A stretch of 32,965 nucleotides of DNA, taken from the NCBI GenBank assembly GCA_041551965.1, contig JBFELU010000024.1, positions 1 through 32,965 of the forward strand, read 5' to 3'. The translations under genes were made by a program, and so were the position numbers. The stretch's first letter is position 1. Every line of letters starts with the position of its first letter. This document shows, one piece after another, positions 23,707 to 31,715 of this stretch. The stretch is from JBFELU01 sp041551965. GTDB taxonomy: Bacteria; Actinomycetota; Acidimicrobiia; Spongiisociales; UBA11373. The notes under the pieces were generated by a model that worked only from the letters and a program-made list of their open reading frames with translations, was not told the origin of the DNA and made no database searches.

Positions 23707-25515
23707 ATGTCGCACTACAAGACCAACCTTCGTGACATCGAGTTCAACATCTTCGAGATGACCCGGATCCAGGACCACCTGGGAACCGGCCCTTTCTCGG
23801 AGATCGATCTCGATAACGCCAAGGACATCCTTCGGGAGATCGAGAGGCTCTCCACCGAGGAGTTTGCGGCCAGTTTCGAAGAGGCCGACCGGACCGAGCT
23901 CAAGCTCGAGGACGGCACGGTCCGCCTCCCCGACGGGCTCAAGAAGAGCCTCGATGCCTTCTACGAGGGCGGTTGGGACCGCTTCGCGCTGGCTCCCCAT
24001 CTCGGTGGCATCGGGGTTCCCCCGAGTGTGCGCTGGGCGGTGCAGGAGCTGTTGGTCGGGGCGAACCCGGCGGCCTACCTCTACCTCTCGGCGCCGCTGA
24101 TGGCGTCGGTGATCGACACCACCGCCACCGAAGAGCAGAAGGAGACATGGATCGGCCCGATGCTGGATCGGCGCTGGGGCGCCACCATGGTGCTCACCGA
24201 GCCGGATGCCGGTTCGGATGTGGGGGCCGGGACCGCCAAGGCCTTCCACGTCGAGGGCGACGTGTACCACCTCGAGGGGGTCAAGCGCTTCATCACCAGC
24301 GGTGAGTCGGACTACTACGAGAACATCGTCCACCTCGTCCTGGCCCGGCCCGAGGGGGCTCAGGCTGGGACCAAGGGGCTCTCGATGTTCATCGTGCCGA
24401 AGTTCCTCCTCAGCGAGGACGGCTCGCTGGGGGAGCGCAACGGGGTCACCGCCACGGCGCTCGAACACAAGATGGGGATCCGCGGATCCACCACCGCCGA
24501 GCTCACGCTGGGCCTCGACAAACCCTGCGTCGGCTACCTGGTAGGGGGAGTCCACGAGGGCATCCGCCAGATGTTCATGGTGATCGAGGAAGCCCGGATG
24601 ATGGTCGGCCAGAAGGCGGCGGCGACGCTGTCGACCGGCTACCTCAACGCTCTCGAGTTCGCCAAGGAGCGGATCCAGGGCTCGGACCTCACCGAGGTCC
24701 GTGACCCCGATGCCGCCAAGGTGCCCATCATCAAGCATCCCGACGTCCGCCGTCTGCTGATGGATCAGAAGGTGCACACCGAGGGCATGCGGGCGCTCAT
24801 CTTCCTGGCGGCACAGGCTCAGGACAACATCCGGCTCCATCCGGAGGACGACTACTGGGAGAAGCTCAACGACCTGCTCCTGCCGATCGTCAAGGGCTAT
24901 TGCTCGGAGAAGGCGTACGACCTGCTGGGCCAGTGCATCCAGGTGTTCGGCGGCGCCGGCTACACCCGGGACTACCCGATCGAGCAGTACGTTCGGGACG
25001 CCAAGATCGACACGATCTACGAGGGCACGACCGCCATCCAGGCGCTCGACCTTCTGTTCCGAAAGATCGCCCGGGATCGGGGCGAGACGCTCATGAAGCT
25101 CGCCGCTCAGATCACCGAGACCGTCAAGGGCGGCGATGCCGAAGACCCCTTCGAGGTGGAGCGGGAGTTCCTGGGGAAGGCGGCTGAGGATGTCCAGGGT
25201 CAGGTCGGCGCCATGGTGGGCCACCTGATGATGATGCAGCAGGACCCTACCGCCATCTACAAGCCGGCTCTCCACGCCAACAGCCTGATGGACGGCCTGG
25301 CCGAACTGATCATGGGATGGCTCCTGATCCGCCATGCCGAGGTGGCGTTTGCCGCGATGGACGGCGCCGACGACGAGGATCGTTCCTTCTACGAGGGCAA
25401 GATCGCTGCAGCCCGCTACTTCGCAGCGACGGTCCTTCCCAAGGCGGCCCGGCGCCGGGCGCTGGCCGAAGCCGAGCAAGGCACTCTGATGGAACTTCCC
25501 GACGAGGCGTTCTAG
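23707..25515 (+). CDS. FadE5-like acyl-CoA dehydrogenase
   Basis: This FAD enzyme oxidises acyl-CoA to enoyl-CoA in beta-oxidation. The 602 residues match the large FadE5-type subfamily, not the common 380-residue form. The N-terminus MSHYKTNLRDIEFNIFEMTR is diagnostic of that group. FAD and substrate segments include ATMVLTEPDAGSDVGAGTAK, FITSGESDYYENIVHLVLAR and KMGIRGSTTAELTL. The catalytic glutamate is expected in YEGTTAIQALDLLFRK, after QVFGGAGYTRDYPIEQYVRD. The C-terminal helical extension (about 460-600) is typical. GGGAGG precedes the ATG. The divergent TetR probably controls it. FadE5 of Mycobacterium tuberculosis accepts a broad range of chain lengths; the same is likely but unproven here. 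Confidence 0.94.
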   Translation: MSHYKTNLRDIEFNIFEMTRIQDHLGTGPFSEIDLDNAKDILREIERLSTEEFAASFEEADRTELKLEDGTVRLPDGLKKSLDAFYEGGWDRFALAPHLGGIGVPPSVRWAVQELLVGANPAAYLYLSAPLMASVIDTTATEEQKETWIGPMLDRRWGATMVLTEPDAGSDVGAGTAKAFHVEGDVYHLEGVKRFITSGESDYYENIVHLVLARPEGAQAGTKGLSMFIVPKFLLSEDGSLGERNGVTATALEHKMGIRGSTTAELTLGLDKPCVGYLVGGVHEGIRQMFMVIEEARMMVGQKAAATLSTGYLNALEFAKERIQGSDLTEVRDPDAAKVPIIKHPDVRRLLMDQKVHTEGMRALIFLAAQAQDNIRLHPEDDYWEKLNDLLLPIVKGYCSEKAYDLLGQCIQVFGGAGYTRDYPIEQYVRDAKIDTIYEGTTAIQALDLLFRKIARDRGETLMKLAAQITETVKGGDAEDPFEVEREFLGKAAEDVQGQVGAMVGHLMMMQQDPTAIYKPALHANSLMDGLAELIMGWLLIRHAEVAFAAMDGADDEDRSFYEGKIAAARYFAATVLPKAARRRALAEAEQGTLMELPDEAF

Positions 25516-25523
25516 GGGTGCAG

Positions 25524-25551
25524 GTGCCGCGCCGCCAAGAGGGCGGGGCAC
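25524..25551 (+). terminator. Hairpin after the fadE5-like gene
   Basis: Arms 25524-25533 and 25542-25551 pair at 9 of 10 positions around an 8-base loop, starting 8 bp after the stop codon. No T-tract follows. The next gene's -10 begins 5 bp later. Confidence 0.6.
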
Positions 25552-25556
25552 GGCGC

Positions 25557-25586
25557 TAGGTTGACGCGGGCCCGCTCCGGCGGGCC
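25557..25586 (+). promoter_or_regulatory. Promoter -10 and 5'-terminal mRNA hairpin of the EEP gene
   Basis: TAGGTT (25557-25562) fits the local -10 pattern. Seven bases later begins a perfect 7-bp stem (25569-25575 with 25580-25586, GGCCCGC pairing GCGGGCC) with a TCCG loop. The hairpin would be at the 5' end of the mRNA, followed by GGAGGAG before the ATG. It could protect the transcript from decay. Confidence 0.45.
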
Positions 25587-25605
25587 GGCGTCGTTGGAGG
25601 AGCGC

Positions 25606-26562
25606 ATGGCGCGGCGGTCTGCGGTCGGGGCCGTCTTGGCGAAGATCGGGTGGATGGTCGGCGTCCTGGTGGCGGCGGCTTCCCTGATCGGGCTGTGGGG
25701 TGCCCTCGGGTGGCCGTTCGATCTCGCCACATCCTTTCGGCCTCACTACGTGGTGGTCCTCATCCCGCTCGGGATCGTGGCGGCGGTGCGTCGTCGGGCG
25801 GCATCGGCCGTGCTGTTCCTCATGGTGGGAGCCCTCAACGCGGCGCTGGTGGCCCCCTACCTCGTCGGGAAGGGCCCGGATGCCGACGCCCCCGGCGCTC
25901 GGCTCGTGGTGCTCTCGTTCAATGTGGGATTGAGCAATCCGAACCGTGAGCTCGTGACCGACTATCTGGCCGAGGTCGGTCCCGACCTGGTGCTTCTCAT
26001 CGAGAGCAGCTTCGAATGGGAGGACGCCGTCGCCGCAGAGGGCCTGCCGCTGGCAACGGTGGCCGCGGTGCCCGCCGACCGGGTGACCGGGATCACCGTC
26101 CTCGCCGCCCCCCGTCTGCGGGCTCGGGTGGTGCCGACGGGATTCGCGCCGGTGGACCAGGCCGTCGCGGTGCAGATCGTCGTCGACGGCACCGAGTCGG
26201 TGGTGCTGGCACTCCATCCGCCTTCGCCGCTCAGCCCCAATCGCCACGGAGTCAGGGATCGACTTCTTGCCGATGCCGGCGATTGGGTGGCCGATCGGCA
26301 ATCCCCGGTGATCGTGGTGGGCGATTTCAACGCCACGCCCTGGTCGGCGGCCTTTCGGGAGCTCCGTTGGCGGGGCCGCCTCCGCGACACGATGGTGGGG
26401 GCCGGGTTGCAGCCGACGTTTCCCAAGGATTGGGGACCGCTGGGGATCCCCATCGATCACGCGCTGCACACCGCCGGACTGGCGGCCGTGGAACGGCGTA
26501 CCGGGCCTCATCTCGGCTCGGATCATCGGCCCCTGATCGTCACGCTGGCCGTTGCGGACTGA
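25606..26562 (+). CDS. Membrane-anchored endonuclease/exonuclease/phosphatase (EEP) family protein
   Basis: This 318-residue protein has an N-terminal membrane part with three hydrophobic helices (about 8-35, 42-60 and 67-85). An EEP domain lies beyond about residue 100. EEP landmarks are RLVVLSFNVGLSNPN (metal Asn), LVLLIESSFEWED (metal Glu), and VIVVGDFNATPWSAAFREL (Asp/Asn). IPIDHALHT (Asp/His) and GSDHRPLIV (catalytic His) complete the set, all intact. The layout, three helices plus an external EEP domain, matches the YafD/DUF-type membrane hydrolases. The target may be a phosphodiester in lipid or DNA and cannot be told. GGAGGAG precedes the ATG. Confidence 0.87.
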   Translation: MARRSAVGAVLAKIGWMVGVLVAAASLIGLWGALGWPFDLATSFRPHYVVVLIPLGIVAAVRRRAASAVLFLMVGALNAALVAPYLVGKGPDADAPGARLVVLSFNVGLSNPNRELVTDYLAEVGPDLVLLIESSFEWEDAVAAEGLPLATVAAVPADRVTGITVLAAPRLRARVVPTGFAPVDQAVAVQIVVDGTESVVLALHPPSPLSPNRHGVRDRLLADAGDWVADRQSPVIVVGDFNATPWSAAFRELRWRGRLRDTMVGAGLQPTFPKDWGPLGIPIDHALHTAGLAAVERRTGPHLGSDHRPLIVTLAVAD

Positions 26563-26601
26563 GAGCGCGGTGGTCATGATGGTGCGGAGCGGAGGGTGGC
26601 T

Positions 26602-27081
26602 GTGAACGGCGAGGGGATCACCACGTACCTGGAGATGCGGGAGCGTCCCACGCTGCAGGTGACGCCGCCCCATCGATCCGGCATGCTGCTGCGGCTCACC
26701 GATCCGACGGTGTCGTTCTATCGCTACCTCTGTTCGGCCACCGGCCGGGCGAGTGATGAGCCGGACGCCGCCGTGGCGGAGCGTCTCGCCGATTCCTCGG
26801 TCGAGGTCTTCGTGCTCTCGATGGCGGGAACCCCGGCCGGGTGGTTCGAACTCGACCACCGGATCCCGGGGGAGATCGAGCTGTCGCAGTTCGGGGTCAT
26901 CCCCGAGTTCCGTGATCGTGGTCTGGAGCGCTCCATGTTGGCTTCGGCGGTGGAAGCGGCCTGGGATCACGAGCCGGAACGGCTGTGGGTACGCGCCGGC
27001 GCCGAGGTAGAGGCGCGCCGGCTTCTCGACTACCAGTGGGCCGGTTTCGTCCCCTACGAGGTTCGTCGGGCGGCCGATTAG
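26602..27081 (+). CDS. GNAT-family acetyltransferase-like protein
   Basis: This protein of about 159 residues shows a GNAT-like fold pattern. FVLSMAGTPAGWFELDHRIP and EIELSQFGVIPEFRDRGLER (acetyl-CoA loop region) are visible. RSMLASAVEAAWDHEPERLWVRAG and LLDYQWAGFVPYE follow. The acetyl-CoA loop departs from the canonical Q/R-x-x-G-x-G/A as R-D-R-G-L-E. GTG 26602 is preferred, since GGAGG lies six bases before it; GTG 26596 touches that site. The substrate is unknown. Its 3' end overlaps the convergent 50-residue gene by 4 bp. Confidence 0.78.
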   Translation: MNGEGITTYLEMRERPTLQVTPPHRSGMLLRLTDPTVSFYRYLCSATGRASDEPDAAVAERLADSSVEVFVLSMAGTPAGWFELDHRIPGEIELSQFGVIPEFRDRGLERSMLASAVEAAWDHEPERLWVRAGAEVEARRLLDYQWAGFVPYEVRRAAD

Positions 27082-27230
27082 GCCTCGTGGAGTGCCGGTT
27101 CGTCCTCGGTCGTCGGGGGCGGCCACGCCACCTGGATCTGGGTGCAATCGTTGTATGGGTCGCGGTGCTCCCAGCCGTCGTCGCCGAAGACCAACGGCCG
27201 GTGGCAGGCCCGGCACACCAAGGTGATCAT
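27078..27230 (-). CDS. Possible 50-residue Cys-rich protein
   Basis: The frame starts MITLVCRACHRPLVFGDDGW and is acidic at its end (TTEDEPALHEA). Cysteines 6, 9 and 29 with histidines 10 and 22 could bind one zinc ion, as in small zinc ribbons. No ribosome site is seen, so it may be leaderless or not translated. No family is recognised. It fills the gap between the GNAT gene and the AlkD-like gene. Confidence 0.45.
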   Translation of the reverse strand: MITLVCRACHRPLVFGDDGWEHRDPYNDCTQIQVAWPPPTTEDEPALHEA

Positions 27231-27281
27231 GAGAGAGGCATCGGACGGCCGCCCCGTCCGGTTGAGTGATTGGAGTCGAGT

Positions 27282-27992
27282 ATGGAGCGACAGGCGCAGG
27301 CGCTCAGCGCCGAGCTGCGCTCGTTGAGCAGCACACCGGTCGATCCCAGTCCGATCATCAAGACGGCCCTGCCGTTCTACGGGGTCTCGCTCGCCGACCT
27401 GCGGTCGATGGCCCGCCGCTGGCATCGCGGCCATCCGGAGGCGAGTTCCGCGGACGTGGCCGCCCTCGCCGATGGGCTCTGGTCTCGTGCGGTGCGGGAG
27501 GAGATGGTGCTCGCCACCCTCCTGCACGGGCACGATCGGAGGAGCCGCGAGCGATTCGGGTTGCGGACCGTCGATCGCTGGGTCCGTTCGATCGACAACT
27601 GGGAGACCGCCGACGCCGTCGGGATGTCGCTTCTGGCGCCCTGGGTCGCCGATGATCCCGAACGGGGGTACCGGACGCTCGACCTGCTGTCCCGGCGCCG
27701 CAACCCGTGGGCGAGGAGGCTCTCCCTGGTCGGGTGTCTGGGGACCGGCCGAACCGCGGAGGCGGCTCGATGGTGGCCTCGGGTCGAGGCGCTGGCGCTC
27801 AGGGTCTCGGGTGATCGGGAGGGCGGGATCCCGAAGGCGGTGTCGTGGGTGTTGCGGGTACACACCGGACGGTGTCCCGATCGGGTCGCAGCCTTGTTGG
27901 ACCGTCACGCCGCCGCGCTGCCGGCGGTGGCCGTGCGGGAGACGCGTCACAAGCTGACGACCGGGACCAAGTCGGGGAAGCGATCAGGCTGA
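27282..27992 (+). CDS. AlkD-like DNA alkylation repair protein
   Basis: This 236-residue protein is made of HEAT-like helical repeats, typical of the AlkC/AlkD family that removes 3- and 7-alkylpurines without base flipping. Family features are PSPIIKTALPFYGVSLADLR near the N-terminus and LWSRAVREEMVLATLLHGHD. WVRSIDNWETADAVGMSLLA follows, where the conserved Asp and Trp of the active cleft lie. NPWARRLSLVG and IPKAVSWVLRV complete the pattern. ATG 27282 has GGAG six bases before it. A TTG at 27270 would add four residues. Its 3' end overlaps the convergent VOC gene by 9 bp. Confidence 0.9.
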   Translation: MERQAQALSAELRSLSSTPVDPSPIIKTALPFYGVSLADLRSMARRWHRGHPEASSADVAALADGLWSRAVREEMVLATLLHGHDRRSRERFGLRTVDRWVRSIDNWETADAVGMSLLAPWVADDPERGYRTLDLLSRRRNPWARRLSLVGCLGTGRTAEAARWWPRVEALALRVSGDREGGIPKAVSWVLRVHTGRCPDRVAALLDRHAAALPAVAVRETRHKLTTGTKSGKRSG

Positions 27993-28349
27993 CGACCAGC
28001 GGGGATCGCGGAACGTTTGGATCTCCACGAGGTAGCCGTCCGGATCGCGGTAGAACGCGTGACGGATCGCGTAGTCGGCGTTCTCGGCCGGGTCGGACTC
28101 CGCCGGCCATCCGGAGGCCGTGATCCGGCGGTGCAACCCATCGACGTCGTCGGTGACGAACGTCAGGATCAGACCACCGGGAGAGACCCGATCGGGCCGT
28201 TCGCAGATGCCGACGAAGGCCCCGGAGGCGGCCCGGTAGATGCGGCAAGTCCCCTGGTCCAGGACCTCGGCGAGACCGAGCACGCCGGCGTAGAACGCCG
28301 CACTCCGTTCCAGGTCTGCGACGAATAGGAAGGTGATCTGCTGGTTCAC
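27984..28349 (-). CDS. VOC (glyoxalase/bleomycin-resistance) superfamily protein
   Basis: This 121-residue protein has two beta-alpha-beta-beta-beta units of the VOC fold: ITFLFVADLERSAAFYAGVL at the start and LILTFVTDDVDGLHRRITAS later. The end is AFYRDPDGYLVEIQTF, where the usual metal glutamate sits. The N-terminal half lacks an obvious metal histidine, so the enzyme or binding function is open. GTG 28349 overlaps the upstream transporter stop by 4 bp (GTGA), which implies coupled translation. Confidence 0.88.
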   Translation of the reverse strand: MNQQITFLFVADLERSAAFYAGVLGLAEVLDQGTCRIYRAASGAFVGICERPDRVSPGGLILTFVTDDVDGLHRRITASGWPAESDPAENADYAIRHAFYRDPDGYLVEIQTFRDPRWSSA

Positions 28350-29602
28350 GAGCCCGTCTTCCGGGTCACCTCGAGTCGCCGCACCCTGCGCCGGGATGCC
28401 GCCACCACTCGGAAGGTGTGACCGGCGATGGGGAACCGGTCTCCTTCGGCGGGGATCTTGCCTGACACGGCGAGCACCAGACCGGCCACGGTCACCCAGT
28501 CCCCGGCCGGAAGCGTCGTCCCCAGAGCCGCCTCCAGTTCGTCGATCTCGGCGGTTCCCTCGACCAGCCAGCGGCCCTCGTCGATGCGATGGATGAGCGG
28601 TGTGGCGGCGCGATCCTCGTCGGAGATCTCACCGACGATCTCCTCGACGAGATCCTCGATCGTCACGATCCCGGCGGTTCCCCCGTGCTCGTCGATGACG
28701 ACCGCGAGGTGCTGGGCGGTGGACTGCATGTCCCGCAGCACGTCGATGGCTCGTCCGCTCTCAGGCACGATGAGGACCGGCACCGCCAGGTCGGCGAGAC
28801 CCACGTCGGCTCCATCGGTCACCGCCCGGGCGAGATCTCGCCACCGCACCGAACCGGTGATGTCGTCGAGGCTCTCCCCGTAGATCGGGAGCCGGCGGTG
28901 CCCGGAGTCGAGCGCCAGGTCGAAGGCGGCCCGCAGCGGCGTCTCGGCGGCGATGGCCACCACCTCCAGTCGGGGGACCACCAGTGCCCCCACCTTCTCG
29001 TCTCCGGCGGCGAAAGCTCGCTCGATCAGCTCCAGATCGGATTCGGCGATCTGACCGGCGGCCTGCGCCTCGGCCGCGAGATGACGGAGCTCGGCTTCGG
29101 TGACACCGACGGGGACGGCGATCCCCTTGCCCGGCGCCTGCAGGTCGGCGAACTTCAACAGGACGGTGACGAAGGGGCGCATGAGCCACACGATGGCTTC
29201 GATCGGCACGGCGACGAAGCGGGCCACGGTCACCGGATGGCGGACGGCGACGGTCTTCGGGATGGCCTCTGCGTACACGAACATGACGAAGGTGAGCAGC
29301 ACCGATGCCACCGTGACCCCGGCGTTCCCGAAGTGGCGCTCGGCGAGGAATCCGGTCACGGTGGCCGACCCGATCTGGGTGAGGAGCACGATCAGGAGCA
29401 CGGTGTTCATGACTCGGGGGAGGTCGTCGATCAGAGCGAGCACCCGCCGGGCGGATCGGTCCCCTTGTTCGGCCAGGACCACCACGCGTGAGCGCCGGAC
29501 CCGGAGGAGGGCCGCCTCGGAGGCGGCCAGGAAGATCGCGGCCACGATCAAGACTGCGAGGAAGGCGATCAGCGGGAGACTCTCTGAGAAGGTGGGCCGC
29601 AT
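28346..29602 (-). CDS. CNNM/CorC (HlyC/CorC) family transporter-like protein
   Basis: This 418-residue protein has a DUF21/CNNM membrane domain with helices (about 10-28, 60-80, 90-115 and 130-150). It includes LAASEAALLRVRRSRVVVLA and YAEAIPKTVAVRHP. A CBS pair (about 195-320) follows, with GALVVPRLEVVAIAAETPL and VIDEHGGTAGIVTIEDLVEE. A C-terminal CorC/HlyC domain ends it (VEGTAEIDELEAALGTTLP). Family members export or regulate Mg2+ and related ions and bind ATP in the CBS module. The ATG at 29602 is preferred; ATG 29608 is close. It is divergent from proC, 18 bp apart, and coupled to the VOC gene. Confidence 0.92.
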   Translation of the reverse strand: MRPTFSESLPLIAFLAVLIVAAIFLAASEAALLRVRRSRVVVLAEQGDRSARRVLALIDDLPRVMNTVLLIVLLTQIGSATVTGFLAERHFGNAGVTVASVLLTFVMFVYAEAIPKTVAVRHPVTVARFVAVPIEAIVWLMRPFVTVLLKFADLQAPGKGIAVPVGVTEAELRHLAAEAQAAGQIAESDLELIERAFAAGDEKVGALVVPRLEVVAIAAETPLRAAFDLALDSGHRRLPIYGESLDDITGSVRWRDLARAVTDGADVGLADLAVPVLIVPESGRAIDVLRDMQSTAQHLAVVIDEHGGTAGIVTIEDLVEEIVGEISDEDRAATPLIHRIDEGRWLVEGTAEIDELEAALGTTLPAGDWVTVAGLVLAVSGKIPAEGDRFPIAGHTFRVVAASRRRVRRLEVTRKTGS

Positions 29603-29607
29603 GCCCA

Positions 29608-29613
29608 TATACT
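29608..29613 (+). promoter_or_regulatory. Leaderless -10 box of proC
   Basis: TATACT is followed by seven bases and the ATG at 29621, with no Shine-Dalgarno. The near-symmetric ATATACT also offers CAGTAT on the minus strand, six bases before the transporter start, so it may serve both genes. Confidence 0.6.
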
Positions 29614-29620
29614 GCCCGGG

Positions 29621-30445
29621 ATGCAGCATCCATCGGTGGCGATTCTCGGTGCCGGCGCCATGGGCGAGGTCCTGGCCGGAGGCCTGATCCGGGCGGGTTG
29701 GGGCTCCGAGGACCTGGTGCTGGCCGCGCGTCGGCCCGAGCACGCCGAGGCGGTGTCCGGCCGGACCGGACTCACTGTGCTGCTCGATGCGGCCGAGGCG
29801 GCGGCGGGGCGCCGGGTCGTGGTGGTGGCGGTGAAGCCGGCCGATGTGCCCGCCCTCCTCCGTCGCTTGCAGGGCGTGGTCGAGCCCGGCCAGATGATTC
29901 TTTCCCTGGCGGCCGGGGTGCCGACCTCGGTCTTCGAGGAGATGCTGGGCGACCTCGCCGTGGTGCGGTCGATGCCGAACACCCCGGCTCTCATCGACCA
30001 GGGCGTCACCGCGTATTGCGCCGGGAAGTACGCGGACGAGGAGGCCATGGCGCTGGCGGAACGACTGCTCGCGGCGGTGGGGGACACGGTACGCCTCGAC
30101 GAGTATCTGCTCGATGCCGTGACTGCGGTGTCGGGAACCGGTCCCGCCTACGTGTTCCTCCTGGCCGAAGCCCTCACCGAGGCCGCCATCCGCGAAGGGC
30201 TGCCCCGCCACGCTGCGGAGCGGCTCGTCAACCAGACGGTCAAGGGTGCCGGGATGCTGATGTCGGCGGTCGATGCGGGGCCGGAGCAGCTGCGGGCCCA
30301 GGTGACCTCACCGGGCGGGACCACCGCTGCTGCGGTCCATATCCTCGAGGAGCGGGGTTTTCGGGCGCTGGTCGAGGATGCCGTCCGGGCCGCCTCCCGA
30401 CGATCCCGGGAGTTGGGGGACCGAGCCGCCTCCGAGGGTCACTGA
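29621..30445 (+). CDS. proC: Pyrroline-5-carboxylate reductase
   Basis: ProC reduces pyrroline-5-carboxylate to proline with NAD(P)H. The 274 residues have the Rossmann motif VAILGAGAMGEVLAGGLI (6-23), VVVAVKPADVPALL and VVRSMPNTPALIDQGVTAYC. The family signature region is LLDAVTAVSGTGPAYVFLLA, with TVKGAGML and VTSPGGTTAAAVHILEERGF following. It is complete and of normal length. Proline dehydrogenase, the reverse-direction enzyme, starts 4 bp after its stop. Confidence 0.96.
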   Translation: MQHPSVAILGAGAMGEVLAGGLIRAGWGSEDLVLAARRPEHAEAVSGRTGLTVLLDAAEAAAGRRVVVVAVKPADVPALLRRLQGVVEPGQMILSLAAGVPTSVFEEMLGDLAVVRSMPNTPALIDQGVTAYCAGKYADEEAMALAERLLAAVGDTVRLDEYLLDAVTAVSGTGPAYVFLLAEALTEAAIREGLPRHAAERLVNQTVKGAGMLMSAVDAGPEQLRAQVTSPGGTTAAAVHILEERGFRALVEDAVRAASRRSRELGDRAASEGH

Positions 30446-30449
30446 ACGG

Positions 30450-31355
30450 ATGCGAGGGCTGCTCTTCAGGCTGGTCCTGCTCGTGACGGGCTGGGGGTGG
30501 GTCCGGCGTCTGTTCACCAGACGGGCGGGGCGCCGCCTGGCAATGCGTTTCGTGGCGGGAGAGAGCCTCGACGAAGCGGTGACGGTGACTCGGCGCCTCA
30601 ACGATGCCGGCTTCACGGTCTCGCTGGATCACCTCGGGGAACACGTCACCACCCGGGCCGAAGCGGAGCGGGCCCGGGACGACTACCTCGACTGCATCGA
30701 CCGCATAGGCGCCGAAGCCCTCGATGCCAACATCTCGATCAAGCTGACCCAGCTGGGACTGGGCCTCGACGACGCCCTCGTTGCCGAATCGTTGGATCGC
30801 TTGGCGCAAGCGGCCGGGGCGATCGGGGCGACGGTCACCGTCGACATGGAGGGGAGCGCACTCACCGACGCCACCGTGAGCCTCTACGAGGACGCCCAGC
30901 GCCGTCACGGGAATCTCGGGCTGGCCCTGCAGGCCTACCTCTACCGGACCGCCGCAGACCTCGACCGGATCATTCCGCTCGGGGGTCACATTCGCCTCTG
31001 CAAGGGGGCCTACGACGAGCCGGCCGAGGTCGCCCATCAGCGGAGGTCGGAGGTCGACGGCTCCTTCGATTCGCTGGCGACGACGCTGATGGCGGCCGGG
31101 ACGACCCATCCGGCCATTGCCACCCACGACGAGAAGCGGATCGACCACGTGCGGTCCCTCTCCCGAGCGGAACCATTCGAGTTCCAGATGCTCTTCGGGG
31201 TGAGGGGGCGGCTGCAATCGCAACTGCGAGAGGCCGGTTGTGCGGTCCGGGTCTACGTGCCCTACGGCGACAGTTGGTACCCCTACCTCACCAGGAGGAT
31301 GGCGGAGCGACCCGCCAACCTCTGGCTCTTCGTCAGAGCAGCATTCGGGCGCTGA
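30450..31355 (+). CDS. Proline dehydrogenase (monofunctional)
   Basis: This 301-residue FAD enzyme oxidises proline to pyrroline-5-carboxylate and passes electrons to the quinone pool. The N-terminus has a short hydrophobic or amphipathic stretch (LLFRLVLLVTGWGWVRRLF). The beta/alpha barrel carries FTVSLDHLGEHVTTRAEAER, DANISIKLTQLGLGLDDAL, and VTVDMEGSALTD. NLGLALQAYLYRTAADLDR, GGHIRLCKGAYDEPAEVA (substrate/FAD site) and YVPYGDSWYPYLTRRMAERP follow. All main PRODH segments are present. No P5C dehydrogenase domain is fused and none is adjacent. The ATG lies 4 bp after the proC stop, with GAGGG upstream inside proC. Confidence 0.93.
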   Translation: MRGLLFRLVLLVTGWGWVRRLFTRRAGRRLAMRFVAGESLDEAVTVTRRLNDAGFTVSLDHLGEHVTTRAEAERARDDYLDCIDRIGAEALDANISIKLTQLGLGLDDALVAESLDRLAQAAGAIGATVTVDMEGSALTDATVSLYEDAQRRHGNLGLALQAYLYRTAADLDRIIPLGGHIRLCKGAYDEPAEVAHQRRSEVDGSFDSLATTLMAAGTTHPAIATHDEKRIDHVRSLSRAEPFEFQMLFGVRGRLQSQLREAGCAVRVYVPYGDSWYPYLTRRMAERPANLWLFVRAAFGR

Positions 31356-31715
31356 CCGGGGCCCGATTGCCATCTCGAGCCGGACGGCTCTCTTCGATGA
31401 GACGGTGGAGGGCAATCACATCGGGGATCTCGGCGACGGGGATCCGACACGGCCGCCGCCGATCTCGCTCTCGTGCTCGGAGACCTTGACCGGTCCCCAC
31501 GGGGCATGGGTGCCCACGACAATCCGGAGACCCGCGCCCGCGGGCGACGTCGGCTCGGGTTCCGATGTCGAGCACGTGTTCCCCGGCGACGGTCCGGTGC
31601 TCCGGGCCAGCACGATGGTCCTGGGCGTCGTGTGACGGAGCCAAGTGTCGATGGCTTCGAAGCGGCGAGCGGAAACTGAAGGCCGACCCTCCGTCGCCTC
31701 TCTAGAGTTCCGTTG
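31356..31715. other. 360-bp stretch without a confident gene
   Basis: Minus-strand frames here are open (for example 31333-31644, whose last 35 residues look gene-like: RIPVAEIPDVIALHRLIEES). None has a ribosome site, recognisable domain or promoter, and that one would overlap the end of the dehydrogenase gene. Frames switch about halfway, which could fit a decayed gene. At the right end lies TAGAGT (31703-31708), seven bases before the next start. Confidence 0.4.
31703..31708 (+). promoter_or_regulatory. Leaderless -10 box of the last gene
   Basis: TAGAGT is followed by exactly seven bases and the ATG at 31716. No Shine-Dalgarno is visible. Confidence 0.55.

Noticed and set aside
23038..27216. 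A 1392-codon open frame on the minus strand
   Set aside because: It runs antisense to the FadE5-like, EEP and GNAT genes and its translation is low-complexity His/Arg/Gly-rich.
27243..27259. Small hairpin GGACGG/CCGTCC before the AlkD-like gene
   Set aside because: Six base pairs only, inside a possible leader; too weak to call as a terminator.
27231..27950. A longer version of the 50-residue minus-strand protein
   Set aside because: It is antisense to the AlkD-like gene and its translation is low-complexity.
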